From NCBI GenBank assembly GCA_039916305.1, contig JBDSLR010000006.1, forward strand, positions 186,001 to 250,000: a stretch of DNA of 64,000 nucleotides. Reading direction: 5' to 3'. The notes below the pieces were generated by a model that saw nothing but the letters and a program-made list of their open reading frames with translations, was not told where the DNA came from and searched no databases. The DNA is from JACMLD01 sp039916305 (lineage in GTDB: Bacteria > Bacteroidota > Bacteroidia > Chitinophagales > Chitinophagaceae). Shown here in pieces: positions 27,048 to 36,335 of the stretch. Position numbers and translations under genes: made by a program. How positions within the stretch are numbered: the first letter of the stretch is position 1; each line of letters opens with the position of its first letter.

Positions 27048-27155
27048 TGCATCCCAAATTTTCGCTGCCGATCAGGACAGCATGCCAGGGGAGCGCTCCG
27101 TGGTTCGCTGTCTTCACCTCCCGCTGTGAGCATGTTAGCGAAAATTTGGAATGCA
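27048..27155. repeat. 108-bp element with 19-bp inverted terminal repeats
   Basis: The left arm 27048-27066 (TGCATCCCAAATTTTCGCT) and right arm 27137-27155 (reverse complement TGCATTCCAAATTTTCGCT) differ at one position. Between them lie further short palindromes: GACAGC/GCTGTC at 27076-27081/27107-27112, and GGAGCGCTCC at 27090-27099. The intervening 70 bp encode nothing. The gap 26927-27242 otherwise contains only the protease terminator and an AT-rich leader for the next gene. It resembles a miniature transposable or repetitive palindromic element, and no second copy is in the window. Confidence 0.55.
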
Positions 27156-27242
27156 GTCCCGTAACGCATCGTTTATAATTATGTATTTTTAATTGACGAT
27201 TTGCCGCTTGCTATTTTCAACGCATTTCTAATACCTGAATAA

Positions 27243-29021
27243 ATGAAACGAACTGATTTTCTTAAACAGACTTTGAAGATAGGCGGCGCTGCGCTACTGG
27301 CCCCTTACGTTGATGTAGCTGCCGCACAAAGTACTGCAACTAATAAGCATGCTCAAATTGACGCAGCTCTGCTGGAGCGCCTGGTAAACGCCAATGATAA
27401 ACAGGTTGATAAATTGCTGGCTGCTTTGCAGGCCGGGGTAACCAGTACCGGCAGAAAGATAGGATTTGATTTTGCCACGTTAACAGCTTCTTACTTTTCT
27501 CCCGGTTCAACGTATCACCAAAGCCCGCTCGTTGTGGCAGCGCTTGAAAAGCTTGTACAGCTGTTAACAGGCTTACAGTCGGCAGATGGCACCCTCAACT
27601 TCGGTAACCTGGAGTCTCCGCCGGATACAGCATTCCTTGTAGAACCGCTGGCAGCGGCAGCATACTTATTGCAGCAAAATAGCCGGCCAGTATTAAAAAA
27701 CATAAATGAAGGTCTTAAAGAGTTTCTTATCCGGTGCGGCGCTGCGCTGTCTGCAGGTGGCGTTCATACACCCAATCACCGCTGGTTAATTTGTTCTGCA
27801 TTGGCGGGCATTCATACCGTGTACCCAAACCAGGTATACATTAACAGGATAGATGAATGGCTGGGAGAAAGTATTTATATAGATGCGGACGGTCACTATC
27901 CTGAAAGAAGCGCCAACTATGCAGTGGTAGAAAACACGGCTTTTCTTACGGTTGGGCGTTTATTAAAAAAGGCCCTTTTATTTGAGCCGGTACGAAAAAA
28001 CCTGGCTATGACCTGGTATTATATGGAACCAGACGGACAATTAATTACCGTTGACTCACGCCGGCAGGATCAGTATACATCCAAAACGATGGTAGCTTAT
28101 TACCTCCAGTACAGGTGGCTGGCCATAAAAGACAATGATCGTTTGTTTGCAGGTATTACCCGTTTAATTGAAGGGCTAAAAGGATTTGAAGAAGAAATAC
28201 TGAATAAATGTTTGTTCCAGTTTCTCGAAAATCCATTGCTGCAGCAGGCTTTACCGGACACGGTTGATCCGCCGGTGCAATATGAAAAGTTATTTACCAA
28301 TGCGGCCACATTGCGCTTACGCCATGCCGGTACAACCGCTACATTATTTGGTGGCGTGGACTGGCCGGTAATTATTGCTTCGGGTCGTTCTGACAGTCCT
28401 AATTTTTATACATATAGAAAGGGTGCAGCTATTTTAAAATATATGCGGTTGTCTGCAGATTTTTTTAGCATGGGGTATTTCTACAGCGATGGATTGAAAA
28501 AAGAAAACAACGCATATACACTGCATAAAAAGCTGGCGATACCTTATTACCAGCCGCTGCCGGCCAACAGGCGAAACAGTAAAGGCGATTATAAACTATC
28601 GCCCAGCACAGACGGTCGTTTCTGGAGTAAAATGGATTTTGAAAACAGACCGGTCAGCAATGTAAAAACACTGGAGACAAAAATTTCTTTTACCACAGCA
28701 GCTGGCGCAGATAAACTGGTCTTTGAGGTAACTGGACAGGCGGGCGTTCGTGTAACCATCGAGCTTTGCTTCCTGGAAGGCGGTGTACTGTCCGGGGTGC
28801 TGCCTGCAGATAAGGGTAACTATTTCCTGGAGAATGGGATGGGTGTATATGAATACGGCGGCAGCAGCATTCAATTTGGACCAGGTGTAATGGCGCATAA
28901 AGTTGTTGCTGGTCTGGAAGGAGAGCGCTACAGTACCCATTTCGGAAGTTTACGAACGGAAGGTATGCATGTATACCTTACCGGCATCACCCCATTTAAA
29001 CATGCATTGACAGTTAGCTAG
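27243..29021 (+). CDS. Secreted protein with toroid plus beta-sandwich layout (heparinase II/III-like, uncertain)
   Basis: This 592-residue protein was not firmly recognised. The N-terminus KRTDFLKQTLKIGGAALLA resembles a Tat-type start but has KR rather than RR, so export by Sec or an atypical Tat route is possible. The first 350 residues are helical, with paired-helix patterns typical of (alpha/alpha)-toroid polysaccharide lyases, including GHYPERSANYAVVENTAFL and a DGQLITVDSRRQDQYTSKT segment. The last 200 residues are beta-rich (LETKISFTTAAGADKLVFEV, VRVTIELCFLEGGVLSGV), like a lyase C-terminal sandwich. An active site cannot be assigned. It is monocistronic, with flanking terminators. 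Confidence 0.72.
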   Translation: MKRTDFLKQTLKIGGAALLAPYVDVAAAQSTATNKHAQIDAALLERLVNANDKQVDKLLAALQAGVTSTGRKIGFDFATLTASYFSPGSTYHQSPLVVAALEKLVQLLTGLQSADGTLNFGNLESPPDTAFLVEPLAAAAYLLQQNSRPVLKNINEGLKEFLIRCGAALSAGGVHTPNHRWLICSALAGIHTVYPNQVYINRIDEWLGESIYIDADGHYPERSANYAVVENTAFLTVGRLLKKALLFEPVRKNLAMTWYYMEPDGQLITVDSRRQDQYTSKTMVAYYLQYRWLAIKDNDRLFAGITRLIEGLKGFEEEILNKCLFQFLENPLLQQALPDTVDPPVQYEKLFTNAATLRLRHAGTTATLFGGVDWPVIIASGRSDSPNFYTYRKGAAILKYMRLSADFFSMGYFYSDGLKKENNAYTLHKKLAIPYYQPLPANRRNSKGDYKLSPSTDGRFWSKMDFENRPVSNVKTLETKISFTTAAGADKLVFEVTGQAGVRVTIELCFLEGGVLSGVLPADKGNYFLENGMGVYEYGGSSIQFGPGVMAHKVVAGLEGERYSTHFGSLRTEGMHVYLTGITPFKHALTVS

Positions 29022-29113
29022 TAATAGTTTTGGAATACAATATGAAATAATAACCATTGTAAATAATGGGTTCAGACTTTTTCAGTGTTAACTGGTTATA
29101 GCATTTATACGGA

Positions 29114-29145
29114 CAAAAAAAATGCCGCTGAATAAACAGCGGCAT
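29114..29145 (-). terminator. Intrinsic terminator of the RND efflux operon
   Basis: ATGCCGCTG (29122-29130) pairs perfectly with CAGCGGCAT (29137-29145) around AATAAA. On the minus strand the stem is followed by a run of eight T (A-run at 29114-29121 on plus), directly downstream of the pump gene stop at 29182. Confidence 0.88.
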
Positions 29146-29181
29146 GATAAATCAGACCAGTCTCTTACGCAATTTCCTTTC

Positions 29182-32100
29182 TTAGAACCAGCTCCCTACG
29201 AATGCTTCATTTACCGGTTGGTCTTTCAATTTTCTTCTTCTGCGCAGTACATCAGCCCTGTGAATAAACATTGATACAATCATCAACGGCATAAAAAGGA
29301 ATATCAATGGCGGTATACCCATAAATGATATCCATTTTCCACCAAACTGGCGCCGCATCGGCCTTCTTAAACGCTCTGCAATCAAATACATGCCTGGTAC
29401 CATAAACAGGGTCATGAAGAAAGCAAAGGCCAGTCCGAAGATAATAGTCCAGCTTAATGGTTTCCAGAAAGCCACGTTATCTCCACCAAAAAAGATATGC
29501 GGGTTCAGCTCAGAAAATAAGGTAACGAAATTAATATTGAAACCTACGGCAATGGGTATGAATGCCAGGATAGCTGCTACAGCGGTAAGCAATACCGGTA
29601 TGATACGTGTTTTACCAGCCTGTATAACCGCTTCACGTGTTTTCATGCCCCTGCCACGCAGCTCATCAGTAAACTCAATTACCAGGATACCATTTTTTAC
29701 CACGATGCCTGCAAGTCCCACAATGCCAAGACCGGTCATCAATACCGATACTTCCATGCCGGTGATGGCGAAACCAAGGAATACACCAATCACACTAAAC
29801 ACAATCTCTGTTAAAATGATTACCGGCTTGCTCATAGAATTGAACTGGGCTACCAGTACCAATAATATCAGCAGTAAGGCTATTACCAGCGCTTTACCTA
29901 AGAAAGCACCTGTTTCTGCCTGTTGTTCCCCTTCACCCGTTTGTTTGATGGTAACACCGTCCGCCTTCTTTTTAAAGCTGGCAATGTCTTTTGTTATTTC
30001 AGCATTTACAGCGGTTGCATTGTACCCCTGCGTGGTTAATACATTAGAGCGCAGGGTAATTACTCTTTTCTGATTTTTGCGTTTCACGCTGCCCAGGGTA
30101 CTGGTAGGCTCAACGGTTACCAATGCGCTGATAGGGATACTTTTGATAGCACCACCACTGGCAAGATCCCTGAAATTGATGCGCATGTTCAGCAGGTTGG
30201 TAAGGCTCTGGCGTTGTAATTCATTGTTGCGCAGTTGAATTTTATATTCATCCTTACCTTCTTTTATTTTAGAAATTTCGCGTCCAAACAATGCGGTACG
30301 CACCTGCTGGCCAATCTGGCTGCTTGACACACCTTCTATCAGCGCACGCTCACGGTTAACACTAAGTGTAATTTCAGGATTGGTTAAGTCAACATCCATT
30401 TTCAGCTCTTCCACACCGGCTACCTGCATAGAATCAAGGTAATTCTTCAGGTTGCTGGCGGTTTTAATCAACGCATCAAAATCCTCGCTGGCTATTTCAA
30501 TATTCACCGGGGGATCAGTTGGCGGCCCACCACTTTCCTGGTCTACACTCAGTTCACTACCGGGTATGCCGTTTGTAACAGCGCGTATTTTATCCAGGTA
30601 AGGTTTGGTAGACACACCATCTCTTTTTTCAAACTCAACAAAAGATACCTGCACACGGCCCAGTTCACTGCGTGTACTGCGGTCACCTGCAGAAGGGTCA
30701 CTGGCACCAATGGCCACGTTACTGATAACACTTTCTACCAGCGGGTTCTTTTTACCATTCCCGGTGCCCAATACTTTGTTTACACGGTTTTCTAATATCC
30801 TGGTAATGGAATCTGTATATTCTACATTGGTACCTACCGGAAGTTTGAGGTATACATAAATCTGGTTAGGATCGGCTTTTGGAAAAAACACCACACCTAC
30901 ACGGCCGGAGCTGATGGACAAAGAGAATATAAAGAAGGAAATTACCAGCAAAGCAAATGTGCCCAGCAGCAAACCAACGGGTCTCCATCCTTTTAAGGCC
31001 CATCTCAGAAGGTTTTCATAATGGCCCATTATCCAGGGCAGGGCCCTGTTCTGGAAACCATGAATAGCACCATCCAGTACGTATTTGTTCAGCACCACCA
31101 TCAGCATAAAAAAGATGAGCAGGTTACCGAGAAAAGTAGCACCGGTCAAGTCCAGTATAATGCCAATAGCAATGACTATCCAGAAATAAGGTTTTTTAAA
31201 AATGGCACTTTTAGGTTCCTTTTCACCTTCCGGGTGGTTCATAAAGTCTACCGCAAAAACAGGGTTCATGATAAAGGCGACGATGAGGGAAGCCGCCAGT
31301 GTAAAAATGAGCATGGTAGGCAGGTACACCATAAACTTACCAATGATGCCGGGCCAGAACAGCAATGGAAAGAACGGCGCCAGCATGGTAAGCGTTCCTG
31401 CCAGTACCGGTACAAACACTTCACCCGCAGCGGTTTTTGCTGCTGTGTTCGTATCTATTTTTCCTTTTCCTTCTGTGAAAATGCGGTGGGTGTTTTCTAT
31501 TACCACAATGGCATCGTCCACAATAATACCCAATGCAAACAGCAACGCAAACAGCACCATAAAGTTGAGGGTCACATGGGTGCCTACAATTAAATCGGCC
31601 GCGGGCAGAAATACAAATGCCACAAACATACTAAGCGGCACAGAAAGCGCCACAAAGAAAGCATTTGTAACACCCATAAAAAACATCAATACAATCAATA
31701 CCAGCAAAAACCCGATTACAATAGAATTTACCAGGTCTTTAAAAGACGCTTTTGTTTTGATGCTCTGATCGCCGGTAACGACTGCTTTTAAATCTTTGGG
31801 AAATATTACGCCTCTGGACTCTTCCACAGCAGCTTGCACCGCATCGCTTGTTTCAATTAAGTTTTCTCCGCTGCGCTTGATGATGTTCAGCGTAACCACG
31901 TTTTTGCCGTCCAGGCGCGCATAGCTTTCGCGTTCTTTGGTAGTATCTTTTATAACAGCGATGTCTTTAAGATAAATAGGAGCGCCGCCGGTATTACGCA
32001 CCAGTATCTGCTCTATATCGCCTGCAGTTTTTAACTGTCCTTTCAACTGCAGGGTGCGTTTCATATTACCTACATCCAGCAAGCCGCCGGAAATATCCAT

Positions 32101-32775
32101 GTTCTCACGTGATACAGCATTGCTGATATCATCAAACGTAACGTTGGCAGTCTGCATGCGGAAATTGTCAACATTTATCTGGAATTCACGCTCCGGAGCA
32201 CCCACCACGTCAATACGGTTTATCTGTGGTAAGTCTTCCAGACGATCTTTTAAATCGTCTGAATATTTTTTGAGTTTCTGCAAATCATAATCGCCGCTCA
32301 GGTTTACGTACATAATGGGCTGATCACTCAGGTTTACTTCCAGTGCGGTAGGTTCCTGGGTGAGGTCAGTAGGCAAGTCCTGTTTGGCTTTATCGATAGC
32401 ATCCTTTACTTTCTGCAGGCCTATTTCTGTTTTTACATCTGTGTCAAACTCAACTATAATTGCAGAATAGTCTTGCTGCGAAGTGCTGGTAAACTTTTTA
32501 ATTTTAGCGCCGGTGATACCCTTGATTTGTTTTTCAATGGGCCGGGTTACCAGGTTCTCTATGTCTTTTGGAGAGTTACCTACATATATTGTTTGTACGT
32601 AAATAGTAGGTATTACAATGTCAGGAAACTGCTCCTTGGGCAGGGTAACAAACTGGTAAATTCCAAAGAGGCTTACAATCAGCATCACCAGGTAAATGGA
32701 AGTTTTGTTGCCAATACTCCAGCTGGTGGGCTTGAACTCTTTTATTTTTTCTTTTATATTATCTATTGCGCTCAT
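29182..32775 (-). CDS. RND-family efflux pump, inner-membrane permease
   Basis: This 1197-residue protein has the RND layout of two repeats with 12 transmembrane helices and two large periplasmic loops. Motifs include PKEQFPDIVIPTIYV near the start and the pore helix ALGIIVDDAIVVIENTHRIF, whose double Asp is the proton-relay site of hydrophobe/amphiphile (HAE) pumps rather than metal pumps. The second repeat carries MTGLGIVGLAGIVVKNGILVIEFTDELR. It is longer than typical AcrB (about 1050), with additional helices and a basic tail. It is the last gene of a four-gene minus-strand operon with adaptor, TolC and TetR regulator. The exported compound cannot be told from sequence. Confidence 0.94.
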   Translation of the reverse strand: MSAIDNIKEKIKEFKPTSWSIGNKTSIYLVMLIVSLFGIYQFVTLPKEQFPDIVIPTIYVQTIYVGNSPKDIENLVTRPIEKQIKGITGAKIKKFTSTSQQDYSAIIVEFDTDVKTEIGLQKVKDAIDKAKQDLPTDLTQEPTALEVNLSDQPIMYVNLSGDYDLQKLKKYSDDLKDRLEDLPQINRIDVVGAPEREFQINVDNFRMQTANVTFDDISNAVSRENMDISGGLLDVGNMKRTLQLKGQLKTAGDIEQILVRNTGGAPIYLKDIAVIKDTTKERESYARLDGKNVVTLNIIKRSGENLIETSDAVQAAVEESRGVIFPKDLKAVVTGDQSIKTKASFKDLVNSIVIGFLLVLIVLMFFMGVTNAFFVALSVPLSMFVAFVFLPAADLIVGTHVTLNFMVLFALLFALGIIVDDAIVVIENTHRIFTEGKGKIDTNTAAKTAAGEVFVPVLAGTLTMLAPFFPLLFWPGIIGKFMVYLPTMLIFTLAASLIVAFIMNPVFAVDFMNHPEGEKEPKSAIFKKPYFWIVIAIGIILDLTGATFLGNLLIFFMLMVVLNKYVLDGAIHGFQNRALPWIMGHYENLLRWALKGWRPVGLLLGTFALLVISFFIFSLSISSGRVGVVFFPKADPNQIYVYLKLPVGTNVEYTDSITRILENRVNKVLGTGNGKKNPLVESVISNVAIGASDPSAGDRSTRSELGRVQVSFVEFEKRDGVSTKPYLDKIRAVTNGIPGSELSVDQESGGPPTDPPVNIEIASEDFDALIKTASNLKNYLDSMQVAGVEELKMDVDLTNPEITLSVNRERALIEGVSSSQIGQQVRTALFGREISKIKEGKDEYKIQLRNNELQRQSLTNLLNMRINFRDLASGGAIKSIPISALVTVEPTSTLGSVKRKNQKRVITLRSNVLTTQGYNATAVNAEITKDIASFKKKADGVTIKQTGEGEQQAETGAFLGKALVIALLLILLVLVAQFNSMSKPVIILTEIVFSVIGVFLGFAITGMEVSVLMTGLGIVGLAGIVVKNGILVIEFTDELRGRGMKTREAVIQAGKTRIIPVLLTAVAAILAFIPIAVGFNINFVTLFSELNPHIFFGGDNVAFWKPLSWTIIFGLAFAFFMTLFMVPGMYLIAERLRRPMRRQFGGKWISFMGIPPLIFLFMPLMIVSMFIHRADVLRRRRKLKDQPVNEAFVGSWF

Positions 32776-32873
32776 ACAGTTGTTTTAAATATTATCCTTC
32801 ATCTGTTGCGTTACTTACTTGTTAGTTCCGGATAGAAACTTTTATGCAAAATCTGCTTTTCATTGTTTACGGC

Positions 32874-32901
32874 CTATGAACGATAGACTAAAAACTATGA
32901 A
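32874..32901 (-). repeat. Four-heptamer element between adaptor and pump genes
   Basis: On the plus strand the units read CTATGAA, CGATAGA, CTAAAAA, CTATGAA. They abut the adaptor gene's stop codon (32902-32904) exactly. The CTAT and ATAG words can pair, giving small alternative hairpins in the operon mRNA between adaptor and pump. Confidence 0.62.
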
Positions 32902-34083
32902 TTACTTTGTGTCCGTTGTCAGCAATTGTCCTTCATATAAACTCTGGTAGCCATCTGTTACAACTACATCGCCTGCCTGTAAACCGCTTTTGATTTCCAT
33001 TTTATCTCCGTAAAACTGTCCAATCACCACTGTTTTTTTGCGCGCCACAGTTTTGCCATTTTCTTTGGAAGCTGTCATTACAAATTTTCCTTTTTCATCA
33101 CTCTGTATTGTATTTACAGGTACTGTAATGGTATTGCCAATATTGTAATCCTGTATCTGAACAAGGGCTATCTGGTTAGGGCGCAGATCTTTATCGGCCG
33201 GCACTTTTGCTTCCATAAAAAAGCTGCGGTTGATAGGGTCAATAGACTTACCGGTTACAGATACAACTGCATCAATCGTTTTATTGATATCGGGCAGGTT
33301 GATTTTTACTTTGCTGCCTACATTTACTTTACCCAGGTAATTTTCAGGAATTTGTACGGTAACTTTTAGATTGCTGTTGTTTACAATAATAATCTGCGCC
33401 GTAGTACCCTGGAAGCCGGTAAATACTTCACCCACGCGGATATTAACAGTTTCTGCCACACCACTTACATCACTCACTACATTGGTAAACGTCAATTGTT
33501 CTTTGGTAATTTTTAATGATTCCTGGGCACTTTTAAGCTGGTTTTCTACACTCTGCACATTGTTCTTTGCGGTAATGAGCTGCACTTCTGTACCTATTTG
33601 CTGATCCCAGAGATTTTTTTGTTTCTGGTAAAGGTTTTGCGCAAATGCCAGTTGTGTTTTAAGTGTTTCAAGACCCTGCTCTGCAGTTATTACGCTCTGG
33701 CGGGCAATGGCATCATCCAATTTGAGAAGCAGCTGGCCTTTCCTGACATTATCGCCCCGCTTTACAAATACACTTTTTACAACACCGCCTACACCATTGC
33801 GCGGCGCTATATATGAAGTGTTCTGTGACTCAATTTTGCCCTGCAGATCTATAAAATGCATAAAGTTTTCAGGCGCCAGTGTTGTTAATGTTACCAGCTT
33901 GGCTTTTTCAGCTTTTGCGGCAGCAGTATCTGTTTTGGCGATGTCGTCTTCCAGGCTTTTTACCTTGTTCTTTAATTTTTGTAACTCTGCTTTTTTATCG
34001 GTCAGCGTAGCATTGCTTTCTTTGGAACTGCTGCCGCAAGCTGCCAGCAATAAGATGGCGGCTATCATTAATGTATATCTCAT
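32902..34083 (-). CDS. RND efflux periplasmic adaptor (membrane fusion) lipoprotein
   Basis: This 393-residue protein has a lipoprotein signal MRYTLMIAAILLLAACGSSS and a helical hairpin with heptad leucines at about 20-55. The biotinyl-lipoyl-like half motif is GGVVKSVFVKRGDNVRKGQLLLKLDD near 85-110. A long alpha-hairpin, a second lipoyl half (VNIRVGEVFTGFQG) and a beta-barrel end (VVTDGYQSLYEGQLL) complete the AcrA/HlyD layout. The start at 34083 places the lipobox correctly; Mets at 34098 and 34122 are possible but longer. It bridges the pump and the TolC channel encoded next to it. An N-terminal KxxELxKLKxKVK coiled coil before the barrel is unusual. Confidence 0.92.
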   Translation of the reverse strand: MRYTLMIAAILLLAACGSSSKESNATLTDKKAELQKLKNKVKSLEDDIAKTDTAAAKAEKAKLVTLTTLAPENFMHFIDLQGKIESQNTSYIAPRNGVGGVVKSVFVKRGDNVRKGQLLLKLDDAIARQSVITAEQGLETLKTQLAFAQNLYQKQKNLWDQQIGTEVQLITAKNNVQSVENQLKSAQESLKITKEQLTFTNVVSDVSGVAETVNIRVGEVFTGFQGTTAQIIIVNNSNLKVTVQIPENYLGKVNVGSKVKINLPDINKTIDAVVSVTGKSIDPINRSFFMEAKVPADKDLRPNQIALVQIQDYNIGNTITVPVNTIQSDEKGKFVMTASKENGKTVARKKTVVIGQFYGDKMEIKSGLQAGDVVVTDGYQSLYEGQLLTTDTK

Positions 34084-34108
34084 ATTTGTAGTTTGCATAT
34101 AAAAGGTT

Positions 34109-35506
34109 TTATAATTTTCCAACTGCTTTCAGGTAATCAACTTTTGCAACAATAGCATCATACACCGCATTTATATAATTGGTCTGTGCCTGTTTAAGAT
34201 CGGTCTGTGCCCCGGTGATTTCTATGTTTGACCCTGTTCCAATCTCATATTTTTTCTTAGTCTGGTTGTATACCGTTTCTGCCAGCTGCATATTTTTTTT
34301 CTGGTAATCCAGGGTAGTTACAGCAGTGGTAAAATTTGATTTGGCGGTTTCTACCTGCTGATCTATTTGTATTTTAAGACTCTCTATCTGGTTTTGTGTT
34401 TGCTCAAGCTGTATCCGCGCCTGGGCAATCCTTGCTTTTGCGACAAAACCTTTAAAAATGGGGATTGACATATTTAAGCTGATTGCTGAAATATTGAACC
34501 ATTCGCCCTTACCAAAAAAATCAAATTTGTTACGCTGGGCGCTCTTACTGTAATTACCAGCAAGGCTGAACGTAGGTAACTGGCTTAATTGGTAACGCCT
34601 GATATTGTACTCATTCAGTTTTTTGCCCAGCGCTGCGTATTCAAAATCTTTCCGGTCTTCATATTTATAATCGGCCAGGGGAAGTACACCCTGCTTTATC
34701 TCCTCTTCGTTCAAACTGTCTGTCAGCAGCAATGAATCTTTAATGGGCATACCCACCAAAAATTTAAGGCCCAGGTACCCGTTTGCAATACTGTTAAGTG
34801 CTTTTAATTTTTCAGTACTGAGGTTGGCCATTTGTACTTCCACCTTGTTTACATCCAGCTGCTCTGCAAACCCATTTTTATACAATTCTTTTGTATCATG
34901 AGAAAGTTTTTCCAGCCTTACAATATTGGCATCCAGTAATTCAATTTGGGTTTTACCTACCAGTAACTGGTAATAAATTTTATAAATATTTGTTCTCACT
35001 GCCTCCTCGGTTACTTCTGCACTTTTCGTTTGCCAGGCTATCGAGGTGCTGCGGGCTTTAAGGCCGATAAAAACCTGGCCGTCAAACAGCAACTGGTTAA
35101 GGCTTACACCGGCGCTGGCATTGAACTTTGTGCCAAACTGTGCAGCAATATTGCCAAAATCGCCGGGCGTGGCAATAGGATTGCCGTTGCCGTCCTTTAC
35201 ATTCTGATCTATCAGTACCTGGTAAACCGATGGAGAAATAAAGTTGGGTATTACCTGCGTGGCTACATAAGGGTTATATGTTACGCCCATATTGCCGTTT
35301 ATCTGCGGATAAGCAGCAGCGGTTATTTCCCTGTTTTGCTGCTGCTGCAGTTGTATGCTCAGCAATGCATTTTTTACCTGTACATTATTTTTCTTTGCAT
35401 AGTCCAGCATTTGCTGAATGCTTAAGGCATGATTTTCCTGCGCAAATCCCGGCAAAGCCAGTGCAGTTAGCCCAATCCATGCTATTATCTTATTTAATCT
35501 TTGCAT
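34109..35506 (-). CDS. TolC-family outer-membrane efflux channel
   Basis: This 465-residue protein has a Sec signal ending at LPGFAQ. Two repeated helical/beta units of the OEP family are visible: LSIQQMLDYAKKNNVQVKNALL in the first and AKARIAQARIQLEQTQNQIES in the second. A C-terminal segment YEIGTGSNIEITGAQTDLKQAQTNYINAVYD is typical of TolC homologues. It forms the trimeric exit duct for the tripartite efflux pump encoded downstream. The 5' end overlaps the tetR 3' end by 17 bp (34109-35506 against 35490-36137), so expression is coupled to the regulator. Confidence 0.94.
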   Translation of the reverse strand: MQRLNKIIAWIGLTALALPGFAQENHALSIQQMLDYAKKNNVQVKNALLSIQLQQQQNREITAAAYPQINGNMGVTYNPYVATQVIPNFISPSVYQVLIDQNVKDGNGNPIATPGDFGNIAAQFGTKFNASAGVSLNQLLFDGQVFIGLKARSTSIAWQTKSAEVTEEAVRTNIYKIYYQLLVGKTQIELLDANIVRLEKLSHDTKELYKNGFAEQLDVNKVEVQMANLSTEKLKALNSIANGYLGLKFLVGMPIKDSLLLTDSLNEEEIKQGVLPLADYKYEDRKDFEYAALGKKLNEYNIRRYQLSQLPTFSLAGNYSKSAQRNKFDFFGKGEWFNISAISLNMSIPIFKGFVAKARIAQARIQLEQTQNQIESLKIQIDQQVETAKSNFTTAVTTLDYQKKNMQLAETVYNQTKKKYEIGTGSNIEITGAQTDLKQAQTNYINAVYDAIVAKVDYLKAVGKL

Positions 35507-36137
35507 CGCTTGTTGTTTTTTTGGTTCTTTCTTGTTTATATTTTAAAATCAGCTTGTACCCTTTCGCATTTACCAGGCCATGCGTATACAATGAAATAAT
35601 TTCCTGTTCTATATCTGCCATATTGTGTTTTGTTTTGGCCTGGAATTCGGGATCAAAAGAAAGCAGCATGGTGTCTACACGGTACCGGGCTACAATATTG
35701 ATATTGATATCATCGCGGTACAGGTCTTCCTTTATACCCCGGAGCAGGTTTTCACGGATTACACCGTACAGGTAGTCATTTTTATGCTTGTGAAATTTCA
35801 GAAAAGCCCGGGGATGGTATTTTTGCATATCGTGCAGCACGGAAGCATTCATTGTACGGAACATTTCCACTACCATATCCATGGCAAGAAAAAGCTCGTG
35901 GACCGCATTATCCGACTTGCCCTTATCCATTTCACAGCAGGTCTCATTATGCGCTATTTCGTGGTCAATTACTGCGTCAACCAGTTCATCTTTGTCTGCA
36001 TAGTACTGATAAATGGTTTTCTTGCTCATGCCCATATTATTGGCAATATCATCCATGCTAACACTGCGTATGCCATACTTCATAAATAAGTCGTTGGCCT
36101 TAATTTTGATACGCTCTTTATTGTCTATATCTATCAT
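35490..36137 (-). CDS. TetR/AcrR-family transcriptional regulator of the efflux operon
   Basis: This 215-residue protein has an N-terminal helix-turn-helix (IKIKANDLFMKYGIRSVSMDDIANNMGMSKKTIYQYYADKDELV), the canonical TetR DNA-binding domain, and a helical ligand-binding C-terminal domain with His/Cys-rich HEIAHNETCCEMD. It is the first gene of the efflux operon and overlaps tolC, so it probably represses its own operon until a pump substrate binds. A promoter with an overlapping palindrome lies immediately upstream. The leader is only about five bases long if that promoter is used. Confidence 0.92.
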   Translation of the reverse strand: MIDIDNKERIKIKANDLFMKYGIRSVSMDDIANNMGMSKKTIYQYYADKDELVDAVIDHEIAHNETCCEMDKGKSDNAVHELFLAMDMVVEMFRTMNASVLHDMQKYHPRAFLKFHKHKNDYLYGVIRENLLRGIKEDLYRDDININIVARYRVDTMLLSFDPEFQAKTKHNMADIEQEIISLYTHGLVNAKGYKLILKYKQERTKKTTSDAKIK

Positions 36138-36147
36138 AATTGGAGTG

Positions 36148-36184
36148 CAAAACTAGGGAAACTATTTTCGTTACCAAAGTTTCC
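36148..36184 (-). promoter_or_regulatory. Promoter and probable TetR operator of the efflux operon
   Basis: Read on the minus strand, TTTG (36178-36175) is followed after exactly 19 nt by TAGTTTTG (36155-36148), a full match to the Bacteroidota primary promoter. The palindrome GGAAACT (36157-36163)/AGTTTCC (36178-36184), spaced by 14 bp, covers the spacer and the edge of the -33 box. It is well placed for a TetR dimer to block transcription. Confidence 0.68.
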
Positions 36185-36335
36185 GAGGTTATTTTTTTTG
36201 CCATTCATCCAAAAATTACTAACAGGTATTAGTAAAAAGAGCCGTAATATTTGATTTTTACTGAATTAGAGCCATGCACACAACTATGGTTTTTTTATGT
36301 GAACTTTACCACTTACATTTTATTTGTAAACAGCT

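Noticed and set aside
31021..31768. Overlapping plus-strand open frames of 188-190 codons opposite the RND pump gene
   Set aside because: They are shadows of the transmembrane region of the pump; the minus strand has full RND motifs.
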